Positions 1-9,338 of a stretch of DNA of 64,000 bases are shown one piece after another. This DNA comes from Prevotella melaninogenica (GTDB lineage Bacteria; Bacteroidota; Bacteroidia; Bacteroidales; Bacteroidaceae), in NCBI RefSeq assembly GCF_018128065.1, contig NZ_CP072359.1, positions 1,364,001-1,428,000 on the forward strand, given 5' to 3'. A program made the translations under genes and the position numbers. The notes beneath the pieces are model-generated. The model made no database searches, was not told the origin of the DNA, and saw only the letters and a program-made list of their open reading frames with translations. Within the stretch, counting starts at the first letter, position 1. Each line of letters begins with the position of its first letter.

Positions 1-1332
1 AGCCTCATCCATATAGTGCGTAGTGACAAATACTGTTATTCCACGCTCTGCAGCATCATAGATAAGCTCCCAAAATTGACGACGTGTGACAGGATCAACG
101 CCTCCAGTGGGCTCATCAAGGAAGACAATGCTTGGCTTGTGGAAGATACTTACAGAGAAAGCTAACTTCTGTTTCCATCCTAAAGGAAGACTTGATACCA
201 ATGAATCTCGGTGGTCTGAGAAATTGAGTCGTTGCAACAAGTCGTCGGTCTTACGTTTTATCTCATCATCCTGCATACCATATATTCCTGCAAAAAGGCT
301 GATATTCTCAGCGACAGTGAGGTCTTCATAAAGCGAGAATTTCTGACTCATATAACCAATATGACGTTTTATCTGCTCATACTCGGTCCGAATATCAAAG
401 CCTGCAACTCTACCTGTACCACTCGTGGGCTGGCTCAAACCTATTAACATGTGCATCGCCGTACTCTTTCCAGCTCCATTAGCACCAAGAAAGCCGAAGA
501 TTTCACCTTTCTTCACCGAAAAAGAGATATCGTCAACTGCCTTAAAACTACCAAATGCTTTGACAAGATGATCCACCTCTATAACGTTTTCAACCTCTTT
601 ATCTTCCTTTTCTTCTATATTAGTAATGAGCGTTCGTTCAATACCAGGTGGGTTAAATATATCTCTAAACTCGTTAAGAATCTCATTAGGAGAGCCTGTT
701 CCCTTCACAACTCCTTCAGAAAGAAAAACTACACGTTCACAGTTTCTCACCTCATCGAGGTAAGGTGTGGAAGCAATGATAGTAATATCACGCTCTTTTA
801 AATGACCAAGTATTTCCCAGAACTCCTTGCGACTGACAGGATCAACACCTGTTGTCGGCTCATCAAGAAACAAAACACTTGGCTGATGAACTAACGCACA
901 GCACAGTGCCAACTTCTGCTTCATACCACCAGAGAGTGCTCCTGCTTTCCTATCTTTGAAACGTTCTATCTGAGAATAAATAGCTTTTATGGAGTCATAG
1001 TTTTCTTCTACCGTCGTATTGAAGAGTGTGGCAAAGAAACGAAGATTCTCTTCTACCGTCAAATCTTGATAGAGCGAAAACCTACCTGGCACATAACCAA
1101 CTCGCTTGCGCACCTCTTTCATCTGACTCACTACATCATAGCCATCGACAGTAGCTGTACCATTCTCGGGCTGAAGCAGCGTACATAGGATACGAAACAT
1201 CGTTGTCTTGCCCGCACCGTCTGGTCCGATAAGCCCGAAAACTTCACCTTTCTGCACAGAGAAACTCACATCTTTTAAAGCTTGTATTTTGCCATAGTGC
1301 TTTGACACGTTGTTTACTTCAATTGCGTTCAT
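1..1332 (-). CDS. Dual ABC ATP-binding protein of a drug-efflux system (YbhF-like), C-terminus cut by window edge
   Basis: This protein would energise export of small molecules as a cytoplasmic ATPase. The frame is open from an ATG at 1332 to the window edge, giving 444 codons and no stop. It has two ABC domains in tandem. Domain 1 has Walker A GPDGAGKTT (residues 36-44) and signature LSGGMKQ (133-139). Domain 2 has Walker A GANGAGKST (283-291) and a variant signature, LPLGWKQ (around 382-388), typical of YbhF/RbbA-type fusions, followed by EPTGGVDP. The HlyD-like adaptor gene ends only 15 bases upstream, so the two are one transcript. Permease genes of the ABC-2 type are expected just beyond the window edge. 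The substrate cannot be read from the sequence. Confidence 0.9.
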   Translation of the reverse strand, partial: MNAIEVNNVSKHYGKIQALKDVSFSVQKGEVFGLIGPDGAGKTTMFRILCTLLQPENGTATVDGYDVVSQMKEVRKRVGYVPGRFSLYQDLTVEENLRFFATLFNTTVEENYDSIKAIYSQIERFKDRKAGALSGGMKQKLALCCALVHQPSVLFLDEPTTGVDPVSRKEFWEILGHLKERDITIIASTPYLDEVRNCERVVFLSEGVVKGTGSPNEILNEFRDIFNPPGIERTLITNIEEKEDKEVENVIEVDHLVKAFGSFKAVDDISFSVKKGEIFGFLGANGAGKSTAMHMLIGLSQPTSGTGRVAGFDIRTEYEQIKRHIGYMSQKFSLYEDLTVAENISLFAGIYGMQDDEIKRKTDDLLQRLNFSDHRDSLVSSLPLGWKQKLAFSVSIFHKPSIVFLDEPTGGVDPVTRRQFWELIYDAAERGITVFVTTHYMDEA

Positions 1333-1347
1333 TGTGTATAAGACCTC

Positions 1348-2364
1348 TTAAAACTTTACCTCACCATACATTCCTATCTTTGCATAGCCATCATTGACGA
1401 ACTTAACCTTAATAGCATAGACCAAGTCGGCACGTTCATCATCCGTAACAATAGTCTTTGGTGTGAACTCTGAACGACTTGATATCCATGTCACAACACC
1501 CTCATAATTCTTTTTTGAACCACCACCGTAATCTGCCATCACCTTAACTTTCTGTCCTATACATACACTCTTCAGCTGTTCTGAGGTGATATATGCTCGA
1601 ATGAACATATTCTTAATATCGGCAATTTTGAACAAAGGTTTACCTACGGAGACAAATTCGCCAGGTTCAACATATTTCTCCAAAACCGTCCCTGTTATCG
1701 GACTCTTCACCCAACAGTGGGCTATTTGATCACTTATTTGAGCCTGCTGACTACGCACACCTGCTTGCTGGGCTGTTACTCCAGCCTGTTGTGAGCTTAT
1801 GCCGTCAATCTGTGCGGTAATTCCTTTGTCCTGTTCAGCCAGTGAAGCGTTTTGACTGGCTATCTGTTCTTTCGTTGCGAGGAGTTGCTTCTGCAAGACT
1901 TGTATCTGATAATCAATGTCATCAACCTGCTTTCGTGGTACAGCACCATCACGAAGGAGTTCAGCGAAACGCTCACGTTCACGTTGCTGATTGGCTATTT
2001 GCTGACGAATGGATGCCACCTGCTTTTCAAGGTCAAGTTGCTTGCTTGCTGTTGCCTGCCTGTTTGCAGCCAACTGACGCTTGTTTGCTTCAAGTTGACC
2101 ATGCGTTGCTACTAATTGTTCATTATTTGTTGCCAGCTGCTCGTTCTTTAACGTCAGCTGTCGGGAGTCTATATTACCTACTGACTGTCCGTTGTTAAGC
2201 TGCTGTCCTTCGCTAACTTGGAAGTTCATGAGTTGTCCTGTAGCCTCGGCAGAAACAGTCACTTCTGTAGCTTCGAACGTTCCTGTTGCGTCAAAGTCTT
2301 TATCTTTCTTTCCGCAAGATGCCATTATCATAATCATTGCGGCAAATATCATTGTTTTCTTCAT
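1348..2364 (-). CDS. HlyD-family periplasmic adaptor lipoprotein (YbhG-like)
   Basis: The 338-residue protein is a membrane-fusion adaptor that links an inner-membrane pump to an outer-membrane channel. It begins with a lipoprotein signal ending in MASC (residues 14-17), so it is probably anchored to the membrane by a lipidated Cys17. A biotinyl-lipoyl-like half (ATGQLMNFQVSEGQ) is followed by a long Gln-rich coiled-coil hairpin (about residues 70-215), the second lipoyl half (SPITGTVLEKYVEPGE) and a beta-barrel region. It lies between the TolC-like gene (20 bases upstream) and the dual ATPase gene (15 bases downstream), the usual order of a tripartite exporter. Confidence 0.9.
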   Translation of the reverse strand: MKKTMIFAAMIMIMASCGKKDKDFDATGTFEATEVTVSAEATGQLMNFQVSEGQQLNNGQSVGNIDSRQLTLKNEQLATNNEQLVATHGQLEANKRQLAANRQATASKQLDLEKQVASIRQQIANQQRERERFAELLRDGAVPRKQVDDIDYQIQVLQKQLLATKEQIASQNASLAEQDKGITAQIDGISSQQAGVTAQQAGVRSQQAQISDQIAHCWVKSPITGTVLEKYVEPGEFVSVGKPLFKIADIKNMFIRAYITSEQLKSVCIGQKVKVMADYGGGSKKNYEGVVTWISSRSEFTPKTIVTDDERADLVYAIKVKFVNDGYAKIGMYGEVKF

Positions 2365-2384
2365 ATCTCTTCTAATATTATTTT

Positions 2385-3665
2385 TTATTTATTATAGGTG
2401 TACTTGAGGTTATACATTTCCTTGAGCATATCAATCTCATGAATGGTTTGTTGAGTTTTGGCTGCATTCTCATTGTTGATTTCACGCAACAAGCTGTTGA
2501 CATCTATGATACCATGTGCCAATTTTGATTCAGCAGCCTTTCGTACATTCGTACGCAAAGAAATAATTTCCGCATCGCTATTCATCATGGTTTGGAAGCG
2601 ATTGATATTTTCCAATTGTTGCATCTCGTCGAGTTTATTATTAAAGAGGAACACCTCTCGTGCATTCTCAATCTGATTTCGTTGCATACTCAACAGGTTT
2701 TTATCATTCTTACGGGTATAAAGAGCGCCCACGTTCCACGATAGTTTTATTCCTACGATACCATTCAGACTCCATTTTCGACTCATCATATCCTCAAACA
2801 TATTCAGTCCAGGATAACCATAGTAACCCTGCGCAAATAGTCCTAACTTTGGTCGTAACTGCGCATCAAGCGCTTTCTCCCGAGCTTCTGTAAGTTTAAG
2901 TTGCTGGTCGTACAAACGTAATTCGGGGCGATTGTTCGCTGACGTACTGTTTGTGATGGGTACAGGCTTATGAATATTGCTTATTTCTATCCCACAAAAG
3001 GTACTTAACAAACGCTGCAACATCTGCCTTTGCTGCTTCAAACTCACACCTTGCTGTTCTGCACCTAACCGTTCTGCTTTCACGTTATCATAGTCGCTTG
3101 TGGCAGCTATCCCCCCTTTAACCATTGCTGAAAGTTTCTTTTCGCTCGATTCTAACAATGTCCTTACATCGTCATTCAATCTAATCTGTTCATCAAGTAA
3201 TAAAAGTGAGAAGTACATCTCGTTGACACGACAACGCACCTGATAGAGGTTACTCTCCGTTTGTGCCTTTTGAACTTTTCCTTCCTGCTCTATAATTCTA
3301 CGTTGATTACTGATAGCACCACCATCATAAATCGTCTGTTGGAGTTCAACACTTATCTTATATTGATCCTTGCTCAGACCTTTCATATTTAGTCCCATCT
3401 GCTGATACGCCTGCTGAAGATTCTTTGGCCACGATGCAACAGCACTTTGATAGGTAGCCTGTGCTGATACATTTACCTGTGGTAACCATCCCTTTTGAAT
3501 GTTGTCAACCGTCAATTGAGTCGTCTGATTTATTAGGTCATATTGCTTGATAAGAGGATAATTCTTCTCCGCTGCCTGTTGACACACATCTAACGACTGT
3601 GCATGACATGTGCAAGTTATCATTATCAAGCAAAGGCTTGACATGTTTTTTTTCATGCTGAACAT
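2385..3665 (-). CDS. TolC-family outer-membrane efflux channel
   Basis: The 426-residue protein has a signal peptide ending near CTCHAQ and the long alpha-helical, Gln/Asn-rich pattern of TolC-type channels, with repeated heptad stretches and a conserved central SWNVGALYTRKNDKN segment. It would form the outer-membrane exit duct for the pump encoded downstream. The first ATG (3665) gives MFSMKKN; the ATG at 3656 (MKKN) gives a more usual signal peptide and is an equally good start. A -7 box at 3719-3726 makes this the first gene of the efflux operon. Confidence 0.88.
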   Translation of the reverse strand: MFSMKKNMSSLCLIMITCTCHAQSLDVCQQAAEKNYPLIKQYDLINQTTQLTVDNIQKGWLPQVNVSAQATYQSAVASWPKNLQQAYQQMGLNMKGLSKDQYKISVELQQTIYDGGAISNQRRIIEQEGKVQKAQTESNLYQVRCRVNEMYFSLLLLDEQIRLNDDVRTLLESSEKKLSAMVKGGIAATSDYDNVKAERLGAEQQGVSLKQQRQMLQRLLSTFCGIEISNIHKPVPITNSTSANNRPELRLYDQQLKLTEAREKALDAQLRPKLGLFAQGYYGYPGLNMFEDMMSRKWSLNGIVGIKLSWNVGALYTRKNDKNLLSMQRNQIENAREVFLFNNKLDEMQQLENINRFQTMMNSDAEIISLRTNVRKAAESKLAHGIIDVNSLLREINNENAAKTQQTIHEIDMLKEMYNLKYTYNK

Positions 3666-3718
3666 AACTTTCTTATAATTGTTAACTCTTAAAATTGTTA
3701 TCTGTTATATTATAATGA

Positions 3719-3726
3719 CAAAGTTA
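3719..3726 (-). promoter_or_regulatory. Promoter -7 box for the efflux operon
   Basis: On the minus strand the bases read TAACTTTG, a full match to the Bacteroidota -7 consensus TAnnTTTG. It lies 53 bases before the TolC-like start. No clear TTTG was found at -33. Confidence 0.55.
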
Positions 3727-3824
3727 ATATATTCATTTATTTATCTGATTATCTTTAAGGTGCATTAAATTTTCTAATTGTACGATTATTATTAAAATAA
3801 TTCTTTTTGCCAAAGAAATAATAG

Positions 3825-3832
3825 TAAATTTG
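3825..3832 (+). promoter_or_regulatory. Promoter -7 box for the AraC regulator
   Basis: TAAATTTG matches the TAnnTTTG consensus, 28 bases before the araC-type start. A TTTG at 3806-3809 is somewhat close (15 bases). The divergent efflux promoter is about 100 bases away, so one bound regulator could reach both. Confidence 0.5.
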
Positions 3833-3860
3833 CAATCAAGTCATACAATAAGAAAATCTT

Positions 3861-4733
3861 ATGGATAATTCAAAGGCTGTAAACTATGTCTCGGTTAACA
3901 ATTTAGATATTGAAATTGAAGAGGTGTGTAGAGCACAAGACAATATTTTCGTAAACGACGATTTGATACTCATTTTAAATGGAACGTTACAACAGCTGCC
4001 TATCATTAATGTAAATGAGACATTCCAAATAGCTGAACCTCGCATCATTCTTGTGATGGAAGGAAGCGGTGAGGTATGTATCAATCTGCAGGATTATCAT
4101 ATTAAGAAAGGGCATGTTATTCTTGTCCCTGGCGATTCTATTGTTGAAGTAAATGAGATTTCTGATGATGCTCAAGTTGCTGCTATCGTAGTTAGAGATA
4201 ACATAAATATACCCGAAGAAATTATTCATCAGCCTTCACCGACAGACTATGACAGACTATTAAGGATGTTTTTACTTCTATGGGACATCGTGAAGATTTC
4301 TCCCTATCGAAGGAAAACTGTACATAACATTTTGAAAACCATTGTATCTGACATACAAGAAATTAAAGAATCTGAAGTAGAGAACTTTGCAAGAGAGGGG
4401 TTGTATCGTACGAAAGAATTGTTCCTGCAATTTAAACGACTCGTATATAAAAATTGTAAACAGGAACGCTCAATTCCGTTCTATGCTGCCCAGCTTCATA
4501 TCACACCGCATCATCTATCTGCCATTATAAAGAAAGCAAGCACACGGAGTGTGATGTATTGGATTAATCGTGCCACTGTACAAGAGGCTAAGTTGTTACT
4601 GAAATACAATGGAATGATGGCTTATGAAGTAGCAGACCACATGAACTTTCCCAGTGCATCAACCTTCTCTAAATTCTTTAAACGTGAAACGGGTATGACA
4701 CCGCTTGCTTATCAGAATACAACAAAAAGATAA
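3861..4733 (+). CDS. AraC-family transcriptional regulator
   Basis: The 290-residue protein has a cupin-like N-terminal sensing half (beta-rich, with GSGEVCINLQDYHIKKGHVILVPGDS at about residues 70-95 in two pieces) and a C-terminal double helix-turn-helix of the AraC type: HITPHHLSAIIKKAS and the signature AYEVADHMNFPSASTFSKFFKR, ending GMTPLAYQ. It is transcribed away from the TolC-HlyD-ABC operon across a 195-base gap, so it most likely controls that efflux operon in response to a small ligand. The ligand is unknown. Confidence 0.88.
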   Translation: MDNSKAVNYVSVNNLDIEIEEVCRAQDNIFVNDDLILILNGTLQQLPIINVNETFQIAEPRIILVMEGSGEVCINLQDYHIKKGHVILVPGDSIVEVNEISDDAQVAAIVVRDNINIPEEIIHQPSPTDYDRLLRMFLLLWDIVKISPYRRKTVHNILKTIVSDIQEIKESEVENFAREGLYRTKELFLQFKRLVYKNCKQERSIPFYAAQLHITPHHLSAIIKKASTRSVMYWINRATVQEAKLLLKYNGMMAYEVADHMNFPSASTFSKFFKRETGMTPLAYQNTTKR

Positions 4734-4791
4734 AAGTCCACCTTAATACTACTTCTAATTGTCAAATAAATTCACAAACAGAATTTCAATT

Positions 4792-4890
4792 GATGCTTAA
4801 ATGGGCTTCAATTAACGCCCAATTGACTTGTAAAAGATGCCCTTTAAGCACCTTACTAACGCCCTTTTGAAGTCCAATTAGGCACCTTTT
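4792..4890 (+). repeat. 22-bp periodic GCCC-type intergenic array, copy A
   Basis: Unit starts fall at 4795 (GCTT), 4817, 4839 and 4861 (GCCC), each exactly 22 bases apart, and the copy closes with GGCACCTTTT near 4881. It aligns along its length with the copies at 11510-11602, 23282-23375 (opposite strand) and 59844-59916 (opposite strand). It lies between two gene ends (AraC and RelA/SpoT). Confidence 0.85.
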
Positions 4891-5065
4891 GAAACGCACT
4901 TTCATAACATTCTGATAATATGATAGTTACAACACTATTAAAAAGTGCATTATTTCACCTTAAATTCAGCTTTTACAATAAAACTTTTGTAATAATATTT
5001 CACAACTTTGCACAATAAATACATAGATGCCTGATCTACCAAAATATACAAAAATAGGATTGCAA

Positions 5066-5117
5066 CAAATAAAAAAGCCCCCATTCTCTCCGCAGTAATA
5101 GGGTAGAGGATGGGGGC
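5066..5117 (-). terminator. Rho-independent terminator of the RelA/SpoT gene
   Basis: GCCCCCAT (5077-5084) pairs with ATGGGGGC (5110-5117), extended by CTCT/AGAG. On the minus strand the stem is followed by a T-rich tract (5066-5076), 19 bases past the stop codon. Confidence 0.8.
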
Positions 5118-5135
5118 AAAAATCATTATATTATT

Positions 5136-7352
5136 TTATATTCTCATTACTTCCTTAACGCCCTTGACAGTTCTGAGTTTCTTGATGAGCATATTCAATT
5201 TAGAATTATCATCAAGAAGAACCACGAGGTTACCAGAGAAAAGACCATCATGCGAGTCGATATTGATAGAACGCATTACAATCTTCTCGTCTTTGGAAAT
5301 GATATTTGAAATATTGCTTACTATGCCAATATCGTCATTACCAATGACACGCAATGTGATTGCATACTGAGATGTACCCTTACCACTCCAACGTGCCTTA
5401 ACAACTCGATAGCCAAAACGCTTGCGCATCTCTGGTGCATTTGGACAATCCTCACGATGAATTTTGATACCTCCGCTAACTGTCACAAAGCCAAAGACGG
5501 GATCACCATAGATAGGATGGCAGCACTTTGCAAGGGAGAAGTCCAAGCCTTTGAGATTTTTGTCGATAACGAGGACATCATCATTCTTCTTTAGATACTC
5601 TGTTGTAGGACTTTCAAATTCAAAGTTCTCTGCACTTTCAGCCTCCTTCGGCTGGTTGAGATTATGAACGTGGTTGTAAGCTTTTTGATATTCCTCAATG
5701 ACATAGTTAGGATCAAGTTTCTCATCAGCAATCTGCTTATAGAATTCAGATACCTCCTTAAAACCCAACTTACGAATGAGATAGCCCATGGTAGAGTCTT
5801 CTATCTCAATCTTCTTATTCTTAAACCTACGTTCGAGCAATTCCTTGGCATAAAGACCATCTTTAATCTGAGTTTCTTTCAATGCAAGACGTATCTTTGC
5901 TTTCGCACGTGATGACTTACAGATATTCAGCCAATCACGATTAGGCTTCTGTGTGGTTGAAGTTAAAATCTCGACAGAATCTCCACTATGCAACTCGGTA
6001 CGGAAGGAAACATTCTTACCATTGATTTTTCCTCCAACACATTGATTTCCTATCTTTGAGTGAATGTGATAAGCAAAGTCGAGCACTGTTACCCCCTTAG
6101 GGAACTTTAATAGATCGCCCTTTGGCGTGAAGACATAAATCTCCTTTTCATAAAGGTCAGACTTGAACTGGTCCATCACTTCAAGATTGTTACCAGCCTC
6201 GAGAGCTGAACGGATAGAAGCTAACCAGTTATCCATTCCGCCTTCTGCCTTCACCCCTTTATATCTCCAGTGTGCAGCAAGACCATGTTCAGCAATCTCA
6301 TCCATACGTTCTGTACGAATCTGTACTTCAACCCACTTCTTGTCAGGACCAAGTACGGTGATATGCAGACATTCATAGCCATTGGATTTTGGTACAGAAA
6401 GCCAATCGCGCAAACGTTTTGGATTGGGCTGATACATATCCGTCACAATAGAATATGCCTGCCAACACTGCATCTTCTCTTTATCTTCAGGGGAATCAAG
6501 AATGATACGAATAGCAAACAGATCGTAAATCCCTTCAAAAGGACACTTCTGCTTCTTCATCTTCTGCCAGATAGAATGAATTGACTTCGTTCTACCTTTA
6601 ATGTGAAACTTAAGTCCCACAGCTTTAAGTTGTTCACTAACAGGATTGATGAAACTGCTAATATAAGCATCACGCACCTTCTTTGTAGCGTTCAACTTAT
6701 CTTTAATATGATAGTAGGCATCATGTTCAAGATACTTCAAGGAAAGATCTTCTAACTCACTCTTTAATTGATATAAGCCTAACTTGTGTGCTAATGGTGC
6801 ATAAAGATAACTTGCCTCTTCGGATACCTTTCGCTGTGCTTCCTTATTCTCAACGTCACGAATCTGCCGCATAAGGTTGACGCGGTCGGCTATCATAATC
6901 AATATGACACGCATGTCTTCGGTGAAAGACAACAAAAGGTTTCGGAAGTTTTCACTTTCGATAACTGGAGTTTTTTGATAAAGTGTCTGAACACGTATAA
7001 GCCCATGGATAATTTTTGACACACCATCGCCATACGTCTTACTGATATTCTCAAGTGTGAGGATTCCTTCTTGAACACTCTGATACAGAAGAATGGCAAT
7101 AACGGAGTCACGATTTAAGCCGATATTCTTAACTGCAATTTCTGCTGTCTGCAATGAGCAAAGAATAGGGTTTAACCCGAATACATTACGATGGATGTTA
7201 TTGTCTGATACAGCCTTATTCAGGTGTTCGCGCAACTTAGGAAGATCTGTCTCATAAAACGTTTGCCCAAGTGTATCTTTTAACGCTTCGAGTATCTGTT
7301 CAGATAATTCTCTTTCTTTATCCGTATAAATGAATTTCTCTTCCATAGACAT
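5136..7352 (-). CDS. relA: RelA/SpoT-family (p)ppGpp synthetase with degenerate hydrolase domain
   Basis: This cytoplasmic enzyme makes the alarmone (p)ppGpp from ATP and GDP/GTP. Of 738 residues, the N-terminal part corresponds to the HD hydrolase domain. However, the family's LLHD motif reads LLYQ (about residues 88-91) and the upstream metal-binding His is also absent. The synthetase domain is intact (RIILDSPED, SVPKSNGYECLH, EVQIRTERMDEIAEHGLAAHW), followed by TGS (IYVFTPKGDLLKFPKG) and a C-terminal ACT domain. An upstream ATG at 7376 overlaps the -7 box, so the start is taken at 7352 (or 7346). The likely role is synthesis only; a hydrolase would be encoded elsewhere. Confidence 0.9.
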   Translation of the reverse strand: MSMEEKFIYTDKERELSEQILEALKDTLGQTFYETDLPKLREHLNKAVSDNNIHRNVFGLNPILCSLQTAEIAVKNIGLNRDSVIAILLYQSVQEGILTLENISKTYGDGVSKIIHGLIRVQTLYQKTPVIESENFRNLLLSFTEDMRVILIMIADRVNLMRQIRDVENKEAQRKVSEEASYLYAPLAHKLGLYQLKSELEDLSLKYLEHDAYYHIKDKLNATKKVRDAYISSFINPVSEQLKAVGLKFHIKGRTKSIHSIWQKMKKQKCPFEGIYDLFAIRIILDSPEDKEKMQCWQAYSIVTDMYQPNPKRLRDWLSVPKSNGYECLHITVLGPDKKWVEVQIRTERMDEIAEHGLAAHWRYKGVKAEGGMDNWLASIRSALEAGNNLEVMDQFKSDLYEKEIYVFTPKGDLLKFPKGVTVLDFAYHIHSKIGNQCVGGKINGKNVSFRTELHSGDSVEILTSTTQKPNRDWLNICKSSRAKAKIRLALKETQIKDGLYAKELLERRFKNKKIEIEDSTMGYLIRKLGFKEVSEFYKQIADEKLDPNYVIEEYQKAYNHVHNLNQPKEAESAENFEFESPTTEYLKKNDDVLVIDKNLKGLDFSLAKCCHPIYGDPVFGFVTVSGGIKIHREDCPNAPEMRKRFGYRVVKARWSGKGTSQYAITLRVIGNDDIGIVSNISNIISKDEKIVMRSINIDSHDGLFSGNLVVLLDDNSKLNMLIKKLRTVKGVKEVMRI

Positions 7353-7373
7353 AATACATTCTTTTTTCAGAGG

Positions 7374-7381
7374 CAAAGATA
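7374..7381 (-). promoter_or_regulatory. Promoter -7 box for the RelA/SpoT gene
   Basis: TATCTTTG on the minus strand. It covers the first possible ATG (7376) and therefore argues for a start at 7352 or 7346, with a leader of roughly 20 bases. Confidence 0.65.
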
Positions 7382-7446
7382 CGAAGAAAATTGATATAAT
7401 TAAAAATTAATGTGTCAAATAGTTTCTTTATTTCATTTTAATTCGT

Positions 7447-7454
7447 TATTTTTG
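7447..7454 (+). promoter_or_regulatory. Promoter -7 box for the DUF4301 gene
   Basis: TATTTTTG matches TAnnTTTG and lies 35 bases before the ATG at 7490. It is divergent from the RelA/SpoT promoter. Confidence 0.6.
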
Positions 7455-7489
7455 CAGATATAATACAATCTTTTTAACACCTTACTATT

Positions 7490-9007
7490 ATGTTAAAGAA
7501 AGAAGACCTAAAACAGATTCAAGACAAAGGAATAAGTGAGGAACAGATAAACAGACAATTGGAAGACTTCAAAAGAGGTTTCCCTTATCTGAAACTTGAA
7601 GGCGCTGCAACACCGACGAAGGGGGTTATAGTACTTGATAAGGATGCTTGTGAGGATGCTTGTCGCACGTGGCAGCGTTATCAGACAGAAGGACACAAGG
7701 TTGTTAAGTTTGTCCCAGCATCTGGTGCAGCAAGTCGTATGTTCAAAGATCTCTTTGCTTTCCTTAATGGAAGCAACGAGGTTCCAGTAAGTGATTTTGA
7801 GAAGGAGTTCTTCTCTAATATTCACAAGTTTGCTTTCTTTGAGGAATTATCAGCAAAATGTCAACAGTTAGAAGGCAAGACTGTAGATGAACTGATTGCT
7901 GACGGACAATACAAAGTCGTTGTTGCAACGCTATTAAATAAGGAAGGACTGAATTACGGACAGCTACCTAAGGGTTTGCTACTGTTCCATTCTTATAATG
8001 ATGGGATGCGGACTCCAATGGAAGAACACCTGGTGGAAGCAGCACGATACGCAGAAAGTAACAAGCAAGCTCACGTTCATTTCACTGTTTCACACGAACA
8101 CTTACCTTTATTTAAGCAAAAGGTTGCTGACAAGCAGACTCAATACGAAGCTAAGTATGGGGTGAACTTTAATGTTTCTTTCTCTGAACAGAAGCCAAGT
8201 ACGGATACGATTGCAGTGAATCTTGACAACACTCCTTTCCGTAATGAGGATAACTCATTGTTGTTCCGCCCAGGTGGTCATGGCGCATTGATTGAAAATT
8301 TGAATGATTTAGATGCTGATGTTGTCTTCATCAAGAATATTGATAACGTGGTACCAGACCGTTTGAAGGAAGAGACCATCAGTTGGAAGATGATTATTGC
8401 AGGTAAACTTGTAGCGTTACAAGAGCGTGCTTTCGATTATCTTCGTAAACTGGACAAAGGGAATTGTTCGCATACAGAACTTGAAGAGATGCTTAACTTC
8501 TTGCAGAACGAGCTTTCTTGCGAGAAGCATGATGTAGCTTCTCTTGACGATGCAGCATTGGCAGTTTACCTTTATAATAAGCTAAACCGTCCTATACGTG
8601 TATGTGGTATGGTGAAGAATGTGGGTGAACCAGGTGGAGGTCCTTTCCTTGCTTATAACCACGATGGCACAGTAAGCCTTCAGATTCTTGAGAGTTCGCA
8701 GATTGATAAGAATGATGAAGTATCTATGAAGATGTTTACAGAAGGTACACACTTCAACCCTGTTGATCTTGTTTGTGCCATCAAAGACTACAAAGGCAAT
8801 GCTTTTGACTTAACAAAATATGTAGATAAATCAACAGGTTTCATCAGTTCAAAGTCAAAAAATGGTCGCAATCTCAAAGCTTTGGAACTTCCTGGTTTAT
8901 GGAATGGTGCTATGAGCGATTGGAATACGGTCTTTGTGGAAGTACCTCTCGGCACCTTTAATCCCGTAAAGACTGTTAATGATCTTCTACGTGAGCAGCA
9001 TCAATAA
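7490..9007 (+). CDS. DUF4301 family protein
   Basis: The 505-residue protein matches DUF4301, a Bacteroidota family of about this length without an established function. Visible landmarks are VKFVPASGAASRMFKDLF (about residues 77-94), FRPGGHGALIENLNDL, a Lys-containing SWKMIIAGKL and GEPGGGPFLAYNHDG near residue 390. The PASGAASRMFK motif resembles the Gly-rich nucleotide loop of sugar-phosphate nucleotidyltransferases, so such an activity is a possibility only. There is no signal peptide or membrane segment, so it is cytoplasmic. It is a single-gene unit with its own promoter and terminator, divergent from the alarmone synthetase gene. Confidence 0.85.
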   Translation: MLKKEDLKQIQDKGISEEQINRQLEDFKRGFPYLKLEGAATPTKGVIVLDKDACEDACRTWQRYQTEGHKVVKFVPASGAASRMFKDLFAFLNGSNEVPVSDFEKEFFSNIHKFAFFEELSAKCQQLEGKTVDELIADGQYKVVVATLLNKEGLNYGQLPKGLLLFHSYNDGMRTPMEEHLVEAARYAESNKQAHVHFTVSHEHLPLFKQKVADKQTQYEAKYGVNFNVSFSEQKPSTDTIAVNLDNTPFRNEDNSLLFRPGGHGALIENLNDLDADVVFIKNIDNVVPDRLKEETISWKMIIAGKLVALQERAFDYLRKLDKGNCSHTELEEMLNFLQNELSCEKHDVASLDDAALAVYLYNKLNRPIRVCGMVKNVGEPGGGPFLAYNHDGTVSLQILESSQIDKNDEVSMKMFTEGTHFNPVDLVCAIKDYKGNAFDLTKYVDKSTGFISSKSKNGRNLKALELPGLWNGAMSDWNTVFVEVPLGTFNPVKTVNDLLREQHQ

Positions 9008-9052
9008 TGATTATCTGGACAAGACTTAGTTAAGTTCACAATAAATTCTATT

Positions 9053-9098
9053 ATTCCCAACCCTTGGAAATTCTTTTTCCTATGGTTGGGAATCTAAT
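9053..9098 (+). terminator. Terminator after the DUF4301 gene
   Basis: ATTCCCAACC (9053-9062) pairs perfectly with GGTTGGGAAT (9084-9093), with a second inner GGAAA/TTTCC pairing, followed by ctaattttc. Confidence 0.7.
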
Positions 9099-9227
9099 TT
9101 TCGATGAGTGTTACTATAATAATCATTTGACATATAGGTATCATGTCTTCAGAAACAATATCCTAAACAAGATTCTCATTAATTCCTCTTTGTCAACAGA
9201 ATAATATCAAAAAAGATGAGAGAAAGC

Positions 9228-9258
9228 TTGTAAGGTTCAAATAAAAATTATACCTTTG
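9228..9258 (+). promoter_or_regulatory. Promoter of rho
   Basis: TTG at 9228-9230, then 20 bases, then TACCTTTG (9251-9258). The leader is about 75 bases and holds a GTTTC/GAAAC hairpin (9284-9300). Confidence 0.7.
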
Positions 9259-9338
9259 CGGCACAAAAAGACACATTCAATGATGTTTCACCTTATGAAA
9301 CGTCAACCAATCAAATGTAATTTCCCATACATATTTAT

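Noticed and set aside
4970..5020. A possible promoter (CAACTTTG) before the RelA/SpoT terminator
   Set aside because: The first base pair of the -7 box is CA and not TA, and no gene follows in that direction.
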